The notes under the pieces: model-generated
Told to the model about the DNA's origin: nothing
The model's database searches: none
The model's input: only the letters and a program-made list of their open reading frames with translations
Translations under genes and position numbers: made by a program
DNA from: JAKAWQ01 sp963745975
Lineage (GTDB): Bacteria > Pseudomonadota > Alphaproteobacteria > Acetobacterales > Acetobacteraceae
Reading direction: 5' to 3'
DNA: 64,000 nt
NCBI GenBank assembly: GCA_963745975.1
Contig: CAVUZJ010000003.1
Coordinates: 1 to 64,000, forward strand
Shown here: piece by piece, positions 51,578 through 60,667 of the stretch
Position numbering within the stretch: the stretch's first letter is position 1
Layout: every line of letters begins with the position of its first letter

Positions 51578-52810
51578 TTGCCCGACACCCTGATCAAGGT
51601 CGATCTGTCGCAGTCGCCGTACGAGAACGACATGATCCACAACCGCTGGCACCCGGAGGTCCCGATGGTGGCGACGGTGAAGCCCGGCGATGACTTCGTC
51701 GTCGAGTGCTATGACTGGACCGGCGGCTTCATCAAGAACGACAAATCCGCCGCCGATGTGCGCGACATCGACCTCAGCACCGTGCACTTCTTGAGCGGGC
51801 CGATCGCCGTCACCGGCGCCGAGCCCGGCGACCTCCTGGTGGTGGACTTCCTCGATATCGGCGCATTTCCGCACAATTCCTGGGGCTTCAACGGGTTCTT
51901 CTCGAAGAAGAACGGCGGCGGCTTCCTCACCGATCATTTCCCGCTGGCCCAGAAATCCATCTGGGACATCCATGGGCTGTTCGCGAGCTCCCGCCATGTT
52001 CCGGGCGTCAGCTTCGCCGGCCTCGTCCATCCCGGCCTGATCGGCTGCCTGCCGGACCCGCGCCTGCTCGAGACCTGGAACGCGCGCGAGAAGGCGCTGA
52101 TCGCGACCAACCCCACCCGTAACCCGCCGCTCGCCAATCCGCCCTTCGCACCGACCGCCCATATGGGAAGGCTCGCCGGCGAGGCGCGCGACGCGGCGGC
52201 CGCGAGCGGCGCGCGGACCGTGCCGCCGCGCGAGCATGGCGGCAATTGCGACATCAAGGATCTCTCGCGCGGCGCGCGGGTTTATTTCCCGGTCTATGTC
52301 GACGGTGCGGGGCTTTCGGTCGGCGACCTGCATTTCAGCCAGGGCGACGGCGAGATCACCTTCTGTGGCGCGATCGAGATGCCGGGCTGGATCCATCTCC
52401 GGATATCCAGCCTGATCAAGGGCGGCATGGCCAAGTACGGCATCAAGAACCCGATCTTCAAGCCGAGCCCGATCACGCCGACCTACAACGACTACCTGAT
52501 CTTCGAAGGCATCTCCGTCGACGACGCCGGCACGCAGCATTACCTGGACGTTTTCGTCGCCTACCAGCAAGCCTGCCTCAACGCCATCACCTACCTCAAG
52601 AAGTTCGGCTACACCGCCGCCCAGGCCTACGCGATCCTCGGCACCGCGCCGGTCCAGGGCCATATCAGCGGCGTCGTCGATATCCCGAACGCCTGCGCCA
52701 CGCTCTACCTGCCGACCGAGATCTTCACCTTCGACATCTATCCGGGCGCCGACGGCCCGACTACGATGGTGCCCGCGGGGCCCGACGTGCTGATCGCCCC
52801 GGATACCTGA
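51578..52810 (+). CDS. fmdA: Formamidase FmdA, acetamidase/formamidase family (TTG start)
   Basis: A 410-residue enzyme hydrolysing formamide (and some short amides) to formate and ammonia. It begins TLIKVDLSQSPYENDMIHNRWHP, as in Methylophilus FmdA, and has HGGNCDIKDL and GDLHFSQGDGEITFCGAIE in the active-site region. An ATG at 51536 is in frame, but AAGGAG at 51566-51571 sits 6 nt before TTG 51578, which also matches where homology begins. A zinc-ribbon gene fmdB follows 13 nt downstream. Confidence 0.92.
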   Translation: MPDTLIKVDLSQSPYENDMIHNRWHPEVPMVATVKPGDDFVVECYDWTGGFIKNDKSAADVRDIDLSTVHFLSGPIAVTGAEPGDLLVVDFLDIGAFPHNSWGFNGFFSKKNGGGFLTDHFPLAQKSIWDIHGLFASSRHVPGVSFAGLVHPGLIGCLPDPRLLETWNAREKALIATNPTRNPPLANPPFAPTAHMGRLAGEARDAAAASGARTVPPREHGGNCDIKDLSRGARVYFPVYVDGAGLSVGDLHFSQGDGEITFCGAIEMPGWIHLRISSLIKGGMAKYGIKNPIFKPSPITPTYNDYLIFEGISVDDAGTQHYLDVFVAYQQACLNAITYLKKFGYTAAQAYAILGTAPVQGHISGVVDIPNACATLYLPTEIFTFDIYPGADGPTTMVPAGPDVLIAPDT

Positions 52811-52823
52811 CGGGACGCTCTCC

Positions 52824-53138
52824 ATGCCGAGCTACGACTACGCCTGCCCCGGCTGCGGGCCCTTCACCGCCTCGCGCCCGATGGCCGAATACGACCTTCC
52901 GCTCGCCTGCCCCGGCTGTGGCGCCGAGGCGCCGCGGGCGATCCTCGGCGCGCCCTTCCTCTCGGGGATGGACGGGGCGCGCCGCGCCGCCTTCGCGGTG
53001 AATGAACGGAGCGCGGACTCCCCGCGCCGGTCCGGCGCCCACGCGGCCGGCTGCGGCTGCTGCGCGCCGCGCAGGCTCAGCGCCGACAACGCCGGAATGA
53101 AACCGACGGCATCGCGCCCCTGGATGCTCGGCGGCTGA
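52824..53138 (+). CDS. fmdB: FmdB-family zinc-ribbon protein
   Basis: A 104-residue protein. Its start MPSYDYACPGCGPF and the second pair CPGCG form the FmdB-type zinc ribbon (residues 8-33). FmdB was described as a regulatory protein of the formamidase operon. The C-terminal half has further cysteines (AAGCGCCAPRR). Followed by a hairpin array and the convergent permease. Confidence 0.88.
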   Translation: MPSYDYACPGCGPFTASRPMAEYDLPLACPGCGAEAPRAILGAPFLSGMDGARRAAFAVNERSADSPRRSGAHAAGCGCCAPRRLSADNAGMKPTASRPWMLGG

Positions 53139-53145
53139 CCCGGTC

Positions 53146-53293
53146 GGGGGCTCTGCCCCCGATGCCCCCGCTGGGGCCTTGAGGCCCCAGACCCCCGAAC
53201 TCTTTAAGTAAAGGATTGCAAAGGCTCCGCCTTTGCCGGGGAGTCCGAGGGGCAGAGCCCCTCGGTAGGGGCCCAGGGGGCAAAGCCCCCTGG
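53146..53293. repeat. Array of GC hairpins between convergent genes
   Basis: Six small stem-loops in under 150 nt: GGGGGC-TCT-GCCCCC (53146-53160), CTGGGGCC/GGCCCCAG (53171-53190), CTTT/AAAG (53202-53213), CAAAGGC/GCCTTTG (53219-53235), GAGGGGC/GCCCCTC with a CGAGGGG start (53246-53265) and CCAGGGGGC/GCCCCCTGG (53273-53293). Several are variants of the CAGGGGCTCTGCCCCTG hairpins at 868, 1126 and 29294. The array closes both transcripts (fmdB and the permease). Confidence 0.8.
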
Positions 53294-53303
53294 ACCCACG
53301 CCG

Positions 53304-54932
53304 CTACGCCGTTGCCACCTTGCACATGTCGTGGCACTTGGCCTCGAGCGAGCAGCAGAGCGAGCAGATATTGCCCTTGTGGAAGGGGCATCCGGCCATG
53401 TCCTCCCGTTCGTACTCGTAGCCGCAGGCGACGCAGTTCATCACGTCGTGGTGCACCCCGGCGTGATAGTTCGGATCCCGCGCGAGATAGTATTTGCCCT
53501 TGGTGATGATCGCCAGGATCGGCGAGAGCACGAAGGCGAGGCCGAGCGCGATGAAGGCCGAGTAGGCCTGGGCCGCCGGCCCCAGCAGGCCGAAGAAGGC
53601 GATCACGGACACCACCGAGCCCACCATCATCGAGCCGAAGCCCACGGGGTTGAAGTTGTAGAGATGCGCGCGCTTGAACTCGAGATAGCTCGGGCTCAGC
53701 TTGAGCAGCGGCTTGTTGATGATGAGGTCCGCCGTCACCGCACCGATCCACGCCACCGCGACGTTCGAGTAGAAGCCGAGGATCTTGCCGAGGACGGAGA
53801 ACATGCTGAGCTCCATCAACGTCAGCGAGATCGCGACGTTGAAGAAGATGTAGACCACCCGTCCCGGATGGGCGTGCAGCAGGCGCGAGAAGAAGTTCGA
53901 CCACGAGAGCGAGCCGGAGTAGGCGTTGGTGACGTTGATCTTGATCTGCGAGAGGATGACGAAGAAGGTCGCGACCGTGAGCGCGAGGAAGCCTTCGCCG
54001 AAGATGTAGTGGTAGCCGGTGAGATACATCTGGATCGGCTCGTTGGCCGCGGCGAGGGGGGTGCCGTGCGCGACCGCGAGTGAGGCGAAGAACGAGCCCA
54101 TGAGCTGCTTGGCGCCGCCGAGGATCACCCAGCCGGGCCCCGCACCGATGACCGCGAGCCACCATTTGAAGGAATTGGCGCGCGTCTTGTCGGGCATGAA
54201 GCGCAGATAGTCCGCCTGCTCGCCGATCTGCGCGATCAGCGAGAGCGCGATTCCGGCGGCGGTGCCGAAGAGCAGCGGGTTGAAGCCCGATTTGCTCGGC
54301 GACTGGCCCGCGAAGTTCACCCAGTCGGTGAGCGAATGCGGGTCGAGCGTCAGTACCGCGACCGGCGGGGCGAACAGCAGCAGCAGCCAGAGCGGCTGCG
54401 TCCAGACCTGGAGCTTCGAGAGCAGCGTCATCCCGAACACCACCAGCGGGATGATGATCAGCGAGCCCAGCAAGTACCCGATCGGCAGCGGAATGCCGAA
54501 ATAGAGGTGGAACGCCTGGGCCATGATCGAGCCCTCGAGCGCGAAGAAGATGAAGGTGAACGAGGCGTAGATCACCGAGGTGATGGTCGAACCGAGATAG
54601 CCGAAGCCCGCCCCGCGCGTCAGCAGATCCACGTCCACGTTGTATTTGGCGCAATAGTACGCGATCGGGATCCCCGTGAGGAAGATGATCACGGCCGCCG
54701 CGATGATGCCCCAGAAGGCGTTGGCGAATCCGAATTGCACGGCAAGCGATCCGCCGATCGCCTGATCGGCGAGGTAGGCGATGCCGCCGAGGGCGGCCGA
54801 GAACACCGCATACTCGGACCAGGTGCGAAAGCTCTTCGGCGCGTAGCGCAGCGAGTAGTCTTCAAGGACCGGGTTGTTGACCAGCTTGTTGTATGATCGT
54901 CGCGGGGCAAGTCCGGCGGTTATGTCCGACAT
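53304..54932 (-). CDS. NCS1-like permease with C-terminal cysteine-rich domain
   Basis: A 542-residue membrane protein with about twelve hydrophobic segments in the style of cytosine/purine/allantoin (NCS1) permeases: LLTRGAGFGYLGSTITSV, QIGEQADYLRFMP, SQIKINVTNAYSGSLSWSNFF. Residues 500-538 form a cytosolic tail with eight cysteines spaced C-x2-C-x11-C-x7-C-x2-C-C-x5-C-x3-C. The same transporter and the same tail occur at the N terminus of the sensor kinase at 57314. Lying among fmdA, fmdB and amiE, it probably imports an amide or urea-like compound. Substrate not proven. Confidence 0.82.
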   Translation of the reverse strand: MSDITAGLAPRRSYNKLVNNPVLEDYSLRYAPKSFRTWSEYAVFSAALGGIAYLADQAIGGSLAVQFGFANAFWGIIAAAVIIFLTGIPIAYYCAKYNVDVDLLTRGAGFGYLGSTITSVIYASFTFIFFALEGSIMAQAFHLYFGIPLPIGYLLGSLIIIPLVVFGMTLLSKLQVWTQPLWLLLLFAPPVAVLTLDPHSLTDWVNFAGQSPSKSGFNPLLFGTAAGIALSLIAQIGEQADYLRFMPDKTRANSFKWWLAVIGAGPGWVILGGAKQLMGSFFASLAVAHGTPLAAANEPIQMYLTGYHYIFGEGFLALTVATFFVILSQIKINVTNAYSGSLSWSNFFSRLLHAHPGRVVYIFFNVAISLTLMELSMFSVLGKILGFYSNVAVAWIGAVTADLIINKPLLKLSPSYLEFKRAHLYNFNPVGFGSMMVGSVVSVIAFFGLLGPAAQAYSAFIALGLAFVLSPILAIITKGKYYLARDPNYHAGVHHDVMNCVACGYEYEREDMAGCPFHKGNICSLCCSLEAKCHDMCKVATA

Positions 54933-55000
54933 CGCGCAGCTCCTTGGCTGTGGCGTGATTGAGCCGCGCGTACTCTAGGAAGTTGCGAAGTTCGCTCGTA

Positions 55001-55348
55001 TCAGGCGTTTGGCGTATGTGCCCGCGTCGCCCGCCAGCAGAGGATGTGCGAAGGGGGAACCAGCCCGGCGAGCGCGGCGATCGCGGCTTCGGCGATCGCG
55101 GGGCTGTCGAAGAACTCGATCGCGAGCGGCAGGTCCGAGACCATGCGCAGGATATCCGTCTCCTCGACCTCGCCGCTCTCGTCGAAGCCGGCGATGCCGC
55201 GGAAGACGACGAGCCGCCCGACCCGATGCTCCGTGCCGAGCAGCGCCAGCACCTCCCGCATCAGGCTTTTGCGCCGTCCGTGCTCGGCCTCGTGCAGATA
55301 GATGCGCACGACCAGAACCTCGCCGTCCGCCGCTTCCTCGTCCGCCAT
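55001..55348 (-). CDS. DUF190 family protein
   Basis: A 115-residue protein with LVVRIYLHEAEHGRRKSLMREVLALL, a ferredoxin-like fold pattern, and VVFRGIAGFD as in DUF190. This family commonly neighbours crcB and is linked with fluoride resistance, with no known activity. The open frame runs back through the repeat at 55373; the ATG at 55348 starts the domain. Downstream of crcB on the same strand. Confidence 0.85.
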   Translation of the reverse strand: MADEEAADGEVLVVRIYLHEAEHGRRKSLMREVLALLGTEHRVGRLVVFRGIAGFDESGEVEETDILRMVSDLPLAIEFFDSPAIAEAAIAALAGLVPPSHILCWRATRAHTPNA

Positions 55349-55372
55349 CCTGTCCTCCGGGAAAGCTCCGTC

Positions 55373-55477
55373 TAGAGCGTGATCGCCGGAGGTGGAATCA
55401 CCGAAGGCGTGAATCACGCGAGAATACAAAAAGCTAGAGCGGGATGGGTGAGTAGCAAGCGATCCCATCCCGCTCTA
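55373..55477 (+). repeat. ~105-bp double-hairpin repeat, copy 5
   Basis: Full copy with both hairpins (TAGAGCGTGATCGCC... GAATCACGC; TAGAGCGGGATGGG... CCCATCCCGCTCTA). It sits between crcB and DUF190, and its right-hand CTA is the stop codon of crcB. It may weaken or stop read-through from crcB into DUF190. Confidence 0.92.
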
Positions 55478-55849
55478 GAGCTCGATAGCGAGCCAGGCTC
55501 CGGCAAATGCGAGAAGCACGCCCAAGCCGAGAGAAAGCCCCATATAGAGCATTGCCTTGGCGGCCTCTCCTTGCACCAGCAGCAGGCGGGACTCCATCGC
55601 GAAGGTCGAAAATGTCGTGAAGCCGCCGAGCCCGCCGGTGAGGATGCCGGTGCGGAAGATCGGCGAGACGGTCAGCCGCTCGAGGGTGGCGACGAAGAGG
55701 AACCCCATCAGGAACGAGCCCAGAAGGTTGATGCTGAGCGTCGCGTACGGGAAGTCCCGTCCGAAGATGCTCTGCACCAGGTTGGTCATCGCATAGCGGC
55801 CCCAGCAGCCGATTGTGCCGCCGACCGCGATCGCGAAGTACGTCAGCAT
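55475..55849 (-). CDS. crcB: Fluoride ion transporter CrcB (Fluc)
   Basis: A 124-residue protein with four hydrophobic segments; GGTIGCWGRYAMTN at the start, NLLGSFLMGFL and GGLGGFTTFSTFAME are the Fluc signatures (the TTFSTF stretch lines the fluoride path). The frame extends upstream; an ATG at 55984 would add ~45 polar residues, but the one at 55849 matches the family length and has GGCGGAA upstream. No fluoride riboswitch was seen in the leader. Its stop is the edge of repeat copy 5. Confidence 0.9.
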   Translation of the reverse strand: MLTYFAIAVGGTIGCWGRYAMTNLVQSIFGRDFPYATLSINLLGSFLMGFLFVATLERLTVSPIFRTGILTGGLGGFTTFSTFAMESRLLLVQGEAAKAMLYMGLSLGLGVLLAFAGAWLAIEL

Positions 55850-56129
55850 GCGTTCCGCCCACTTCTCACGCCACGCGACGAAAGCGCGTGCCACCGCCGG
55901 CGCCGCCCAGGCCTCGCGCGCCTTCGCCGCCGGCGCGGTCTCCCTCTCTCCCCTCAGGCTAAGCTCGTTCTCGGATTCACTCATGCGCCGGCCCGGGAAC
56001 CGAATGGGGGGGACTCCGGGCCAAGGCTCGCCCGGCGAGGCGCCGCCCGCCATACGCCAAATGCCGCATATCGCCCCGGCGCCCGGCGCCGCTAGCGTTG
56101 CCCCAAATCCCGGCTGAGGAATCCCGCTC

Positions 56130-57164
56130 ATGATGCACGGTGATATATCGAGCAGCGCCGACACGGTCGGCGTGGCCGTCGTCAATTATAAGATGCCCCG
56201 CCTGCACACCAAGGCGGAGGTGCTGGCGAACGCGCGTGCCATCGGGGAGATGCTCGTCGGCATGAAGGCCGGGCTGCCGGGCATGGACCTCGTGATCTTC
56301 CCCGAATACAGCACGCACGGGATCATGTACGACAAGGAGGAGATGTTCGCGACCGCCGCGGCGATCCCCGGCGAGGAAACCGAGATCTTCTCCGCGGCCT
56401 GCCGGCAGGCGCATGTCTGGGGCGTCTTCTCGCTCACCGGCGAGCGCCACGAGTTCCATCCGCACAAGGCGCCCTACAACACCCTTGTCCTGATCGACGA
56501 TCAGGGCGAGATCGTCCAGAAATACCGCAAGATCATGCCCTGGACGCCGATCGAGGGCTGGTACCCGGGCGATTGCACCTATGTCTCCACCGGGCCGAAG
56601 GGGCTGAAGATCAGCCTCATTATCTGCGACGACGGCAATTACCCGGAAATCTGGCGGGATTGCGCGATGCGCGGGGCCGAACTGATCGTCCGCTGCCAGG
56701 GCTACATGTACCCGGCCAAGGACCAGCAGGTGCTGATGGCCAAGGCGATGGCCTGGGCCAACAACGTCTATGTCGCGGTTGCCAACGCCGCCGGATTCGA
56801 CGGCGTTTATTCCTATTTCGGCCACTCCGCCATCATCGGCTTCGACGGGCGCACGCTCGGCGAGTGCGGGACGGAGGAGAACGGCATCCAGTACGCGCAG
56901 ATCTCGAAATTCCTCATCCGCGACGCGCGGCGGACGATGCAATCGCAGAACCACCTCTTCAAGCTGCTCCACCGCGGATACACCGGCATGATCAACTCGC
57001 GCGAGAACGCGAGCGGCAAGGCCGAATGCCCGTACCAGTTCTACCGCCGCTGGATCGCCGATCCCGAGCAGGTGCGTCTCGAGGTGGAGGCGCTGACAAG
57101 AAGCGGCGTCGGGGTTCCGGAATGCCCGGTCGAAGGAATTCCGCTGCCCCAGGCCGCCGAATAG
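56130..57164 (+). CDS. amiE: Aliphatic amidase
   Basis: A 344-residue nitrilase-superfamily enzyme converting short aliphatic amides (acetamide, propionamide) to acid and ammonia. The triad is Glu59, Lys134 and Cys166, with the same numbering as Pseudomonas AmiE, and the start MHGDISSSADTVGVAVVNYKMPR is nearly the same. The last 30 residues form the arm that builds the hexamer in relatives. No AmiC/AmiR pair is nearby; instead a transporter-histidine kinase and a response regulator follow, 150 nt downstream. Confidence 0.96.
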   Translation: MMHGDISSSADTVGVAVVNYKMPRLHTKAEVLANARAIGEMLVGMKAGLPGMDLVIFPEYSTHGIMYDKEEMFATAAAIPGEETEIFSAACRQAHVWGVFSLTGERHEFHPHKAPYNTLVLIDDQGEIVQKYRKIMPWTPIEGWYPGDCTYVSTGPKGLKISLIICDDGNYPEIWRDCAMRGAELIVRCQGYMYPAKDQQVLMAKAMAWANNVYVAVANAAGFDGVYSYFGHSAIIGFDGRTLGECGTEENGIQYAQISKFLIRDARRTMQSQNHLFKLLHRGYTGMINSRENASGKAECPYQFYRRWIADPEQVRLEVEALTRSGVGVPECPVEGIPLPQAAE

Positions 57165-57313
57165 CCGGAGGGGGCTCCCCGTGGCGTTTTCCCATGGACC
57201 GCGAACCGCGGCACCGTGCAAGATGATTGGCTCGTAGCAATCGGGAGGCGCCGGAAGAGCCTTTCGCGGGAGGGGCGGCCAAACTCGAACGAACGAGGAG
57301 AGCCGGACCGCCG

Positions 57314-60300
57314 ATGCCTTTGCGCCAGCGGATAATCCCATCGCGGCGGGACTATAATCGCTGGGTCGCCGACCAGACGCTCGAGGATTACGCGCTGCGC
57401 TTCACCGCCGTGGGCGCGCGGCGCTGGAGCGCCGGGCGGGTCGCGAACACGGCCCTCGGCGCCACCTCCTTCCTCGCCCTGGAGGCGATCGGCGGGGGCA
57501 TCACGCTGCGCTACGGCTTCGCCAACGCCGCCGCCGCGATCCTCGCCGTCGGGCTTCTGATCTTCCTGACCGCGCTGCCGATCACGATCGCCGCCGCCCG
57601 CCACGGGCTCGATATCGACCTGCTCACGCGCGGCGCCGGCTTCGGCTATCTCGGCTCGACCGTCACCTCGCTCATCTATTCCGCCTTCACCTTCCTCTTC
57701 TTCGCGATCGAAGCTTCGATCCTCGCCGCCGCGCTGCAGATCTGCCTCGGCATCCCGCCGCATATCGGCTACGTGATCGCCGCCGTCGCGGTGATCCCGA
57801 TGGTGACGCACGGCATCGCCTTCATCAGCCGCTTCCAGCGCTGGACGCAGCCGGTGTGGATCACGCTGAACCTGCTGCCCTTCCTCGCCCTCGCCGCGCG
57901 CGGCAACCTCCCGCTTGGGCAATGGGTCGCCTTCGGCGGCGAGGCCGGCGGCTTCACCCTCCTTTCCTTCGGCGCTTGCGCCTCGGTCGTCGTCTCGCTG
58001 ATCGCGCAGGTCGGCGAGCAGGTGGACTTCCTCCGCTTCATCCCCCCGGCCGAGCCGGGCCGGCGCTGGCGCTGGTGGCTCGCGGTGATCGGCGCCGGGC
58101 CCGGCTGGATCCTGCCCGGGATCGTGAAGATGTTCGCGGGCTCCTTCCTCGCCTGGCTCGCCATACGCTCCGGGCTCCCGACCGCCCTCGCGGTGCAGCC
58201 GGCGGTGATGTACCGCACGGCCTTCGCGGCAATCCTCCCCGCCACGGCAGCCCTCGCCGCGGCGGGGATCTTCGTCGGCGTCTCGCAGCTCAAGATCAAC
58301 GTCACCAACGCCTATGCCGGCTCGATCGCGTGGTCGAATTTCTTTTCGCGCCTGACGCGCAGCCATCCCGGCCGCGTCGTCTGGGTCGTCTTCAACGTCG
58401 TCATCGCGCTGCTGCTCATGGAGAACGGGCTCTATCGCGCGATGGAAGGCGTGCTTGCGCTCTTTTCGGTGCTCGCCTGCGCCTGGGTCGGCGCGCTCGT
58501 CGCGGACCTCGTCGTCATCAAGCCGCTCGGCCTGGCGCCGGCGATCTTCGAGTTCAAGCGCGCCCATCTCTATGACGTGAACCCGGTCGGCGTCGGCGCC
58601 ACGATCCTCGCGGTTGCGGTTGGCGGGCTAAGCGCCGCCGGCGATCTCGGCTCGCTGGCGCGCGCGACAGCCCCGTTCGCGAGCCTCGCCACGGCCTTCG
58701 TCGCCGCTCCGGCGATCGCCTGGGCGACCGGAGGGCGCTTCTATCTCGCCCGCCGGCCGCGCCGGAACTGGAACGAGACGGCGGCCGGGCGCGCCTGCAT
58801 CGTCTGCGGGAACTGCTTCGAGCCGCAGGACACCGCCTTCTGCCCGGCCTATGGCGGGGTGATCTGCTCGCTCTGCTGCACGCTCGACGCCCGCTGCGCG
58901 GACACCTGCAAGCCGCACGGCCGCGCCGGGGCCGAGCTGCGCGCCCTGCTCGGCGGGCTGGTGCCGCGGCGGCTGCGCCCGCACCTCAACGGCCCGCTGT
59001 TCCGCTTCACCGTCATCTCGTTCATCTGGGCGGCGCTGATCGGCGCGATCCTGCTGATGATCTTCCTCGAGGCCGCGGCGACCGGAGCGGCCGACCGCGC
59101 GCTGCTCGCGGGCGCGATGTGGCGGGCCTTCTTCGTGCTCGTCATCATCGCCTCGGTCGCGGCCTGGCTCTTGGTGCTCGCCCAGGAGACGCGCGCCGCG
59201 GCCGAGGAGGAGACCCGTCGCCAGACCAGGCTGCTGCTGAGCGAGATCGCCGCCCACCGCCGCACCGACGCGAAGCTGCAGAAGGCCAAGGAGGCGGCGG
59301 AATCGGCGAACCTCGCCAAGACCCGCTTCGTCGTCACCATCAGCCACGAGCTCCGCACGCCGCTCAACGCCGTGCTCGGCTATGCGCAGCTCCTCGAGCG
59401 CGACGGCGCCATCCCGGCCCACCGCCGCGAGGCGCTCCGCACCATCCTGCGCTCGGGCGAGCACATGGCGGGCCTGATCGAGGGCCTGCTCGACATCGCC
59501 AAGATCGAGGCCGGGCGCATCCGCATCGAGCGGCGCGAGGTCCGCCTCGACGACCTGCTCGGCAGCCTGGTCGATATGTTCCGCCTACAGGCCGCCGCCA
59601 AGGGCATCGACTTCGCCTTCCAGCGCCCCGACGACCTGCCCGCCGCCGTGCACACCGACGAGACCCGCGTGCGGCAGATCCTGATCAACCTGCTTTCCAA
59701 CGCCGTGAAGTTCACCAGGCGCGGCGGCGTCACGCTGCGCCTCTCCCGTCGCGGCGACGTGACGGATTTCGAAATCGCCGATACGGGCCCCGGCATCCAA
59801 GCCGCCGATCTCGAGCGCATATTCGAGCCCTTCGAACGGATCGAGCGGCCGGCGGCCCCGGTTCCCGGGGTCGGGCTCGGCCTCACCATCGCCCGGCTGC
59901 TCACCGAGATACTCGGCGGCGAGATCACGGTCCGCAGCAAGCCGGGCGAGGGCAGCGTCTTCCGTGTCCGCCTCCTCCTTTCCTCGGTGGCCCGGCCGGC
60001 TCGGCAGGGCCCGCGGCGCCGGCACATCCAGGGCTATGCCGGCCGCCGCCGCACGATCGTGGTCGCCGACGACGATGCGGTTCACCGCACCCTCCTCGAC
60101 GAGGTTCTGAGCCCCCTCGGCTTCGACGTGGTCACGGTGCCCGATGCCGCCGGCTGCCTCCGCATCGCCCCGGAATGCCGCCCCGACGCCTTCATCCTCG
60201 ATCTCTCGATGCCGGAGATGGACGGCTGGCAGCTCGCCCGGCGCTTGCGCGAGGCCGAACCGGACGGGGCGGCGATCCTGGTCGTCTCGGCGCACCCCGA

Positions 60301-60667
60301 CGATCCGACCGCGCGCTTCGGCGAACGGCCGCTGCACGACGCCTTCCTGCCCAAGCCGATCAGCCTCCAGGGCCTGATCGAGGCGCTGGGACGCCTGCTC
60401 CGCCTCGAATGGGTGGAAATGGCAGAGCGCCCCTCAGACTCAGCAGTGCCGGACCGCATTCCCGACGCGCTGCTGCCGCATCTCGACGAGCTCCGCCGGC
60501 TCGCCGCGATCGGGCATCTGAGCGCGCTGCGTGCCCGTCTCGCCGCACTCGCGGCCGAAGCGCCGGCGATCGGCCCTTACGCCGCGCGGGTGGAGGAGGC
60601 CGCGGGGGCCTTCCGCCTCGACGAACTCACGGCGCTGCTCCGACCACCCCGCCGCAATGCAGCGTGA
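57314..60667 (+). CDS. NCS1-like permease fused to a hybrid histidine kinase
   Basis: An 1117-residue fusion. Residues about 30-490 are an NCS1-like permease, a close paralogue of the one at 53304 (shared LLTRGAGFGYLGST, WWLAVIGAGPGW, KINVTNAY, EFKRAHLY). Residues 495-533 are the same cysteine-rich domain. Two further membrane helices (about 562-590 and 600-625) lead to a coiled linker, the dimerisation domain with His678 (ISHELRTP), an ATPase domain (NLLSNAVKF, ADTGPG, GVGLGLTIARLL) and a receiver with Asp963. The predicted topology keeps kinase and cysteine domain in the cytosol. It likely senses a ligand through the permease core. Overlaps the regulator gene by 11 nt. Confidence 0.88.
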   Translation: MPLRQRIIPSRRDYNRWVADQTLEDYALRFTAVGARRWSAGRVANTALGATSFLALEAIGGGITLRYGFANAAAAILAVGLLIFLTALPITIAAARHGLDIDLLTRGAGFGYLGSTVTSLIYSAFTFLFFAIEASILAAALQICLGIPPHIGYVIAAVAVIPMVTHGIAFISRFQRWTQPVWITLNLLPFLALAARGNLPLGQWVAFGGEAGGFTLLSFGACASVVVSLIAQVGEQVDFLRFIPPAEPGRRWRWWLAVIGAGPGWILPGIVKMFAGSFLAWLAIRSGLPTALAVQPAVMYRTAFAAILPATAALAAAGIFVGVSQLKINVTNAYAGSIAWSNFFSRLTRSHPGRVVWVVFNVVIALLLMENGLYRAMEGVLALFSVLACAWVGALVADLVVIKPLGLAPAIFEFKRAHLYDVNPVGVGATILAVAVGGLSAAGDLGSLARATAPFASLATAFVAAPAIAWATGGRFYLARRPRRNWNETAAGRACIVCGNCFEPQDTAFCPAYGGVICSLCCTLDARCADTCKPHGRAGAELRALLGGLVPRRLRPHLNGPLFRFTVISFIWAALIGAILLMIFLEAAATGAADRALLAGAMWRAFFVLVIIASVAAWLLVLAQETRAAAEEETRRQTRLLLSEIAAHRRTDAKLQKAKEAAESANLAKTRFVVTISHELRTPLNAVLGYAQLLERDGAIPAHRREALRTILRSGEHMAGLIEGLLDIAKIEAGRIRIERREVRLDDLLGSLVDMFRLQAAAKGIDFAFQRPDDLPAAVHTDETRVRQILINLLSNAVKFTRRGGVTLRLSRRGDVTDFEIADTGPGIQAADLERIFEPFERIERPAAPVPGVGLGLTIARLLTEILGGEITVRSKPGEGSVFRVRLLLSSVARPARQGPRRRHIQGYAGRRRTIVVADDDAVHRTLLDEVLSPLGFDVVTVPDAAGCLRIAPECRPDAFILDLSMPEMDGWQLARRLREAEPDGAAILVVSAHPDDPTARFGERPLHDAFLPKPISLQGLIEALGRLLRLEWVEMAERPSDSAVPDRIPDALLPHLDELRRLAAIGHLSALRARLAALAAEAPAIGPYAARVEEAAGAFRLDELTALLRPPRRNAA

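Noticed and set aside
55378..55468. N-terminal extension of the DUF190 frame into the repeat
   Set aside because: The extension is translated repeat sequence; the domain begins at the ATG at 55348.
55850..56129. Fluoride riboswitch before crcB
   Set aside because: I looked for the conserved pseudoknot pattern and could not find it; the space is short and GC-rich.
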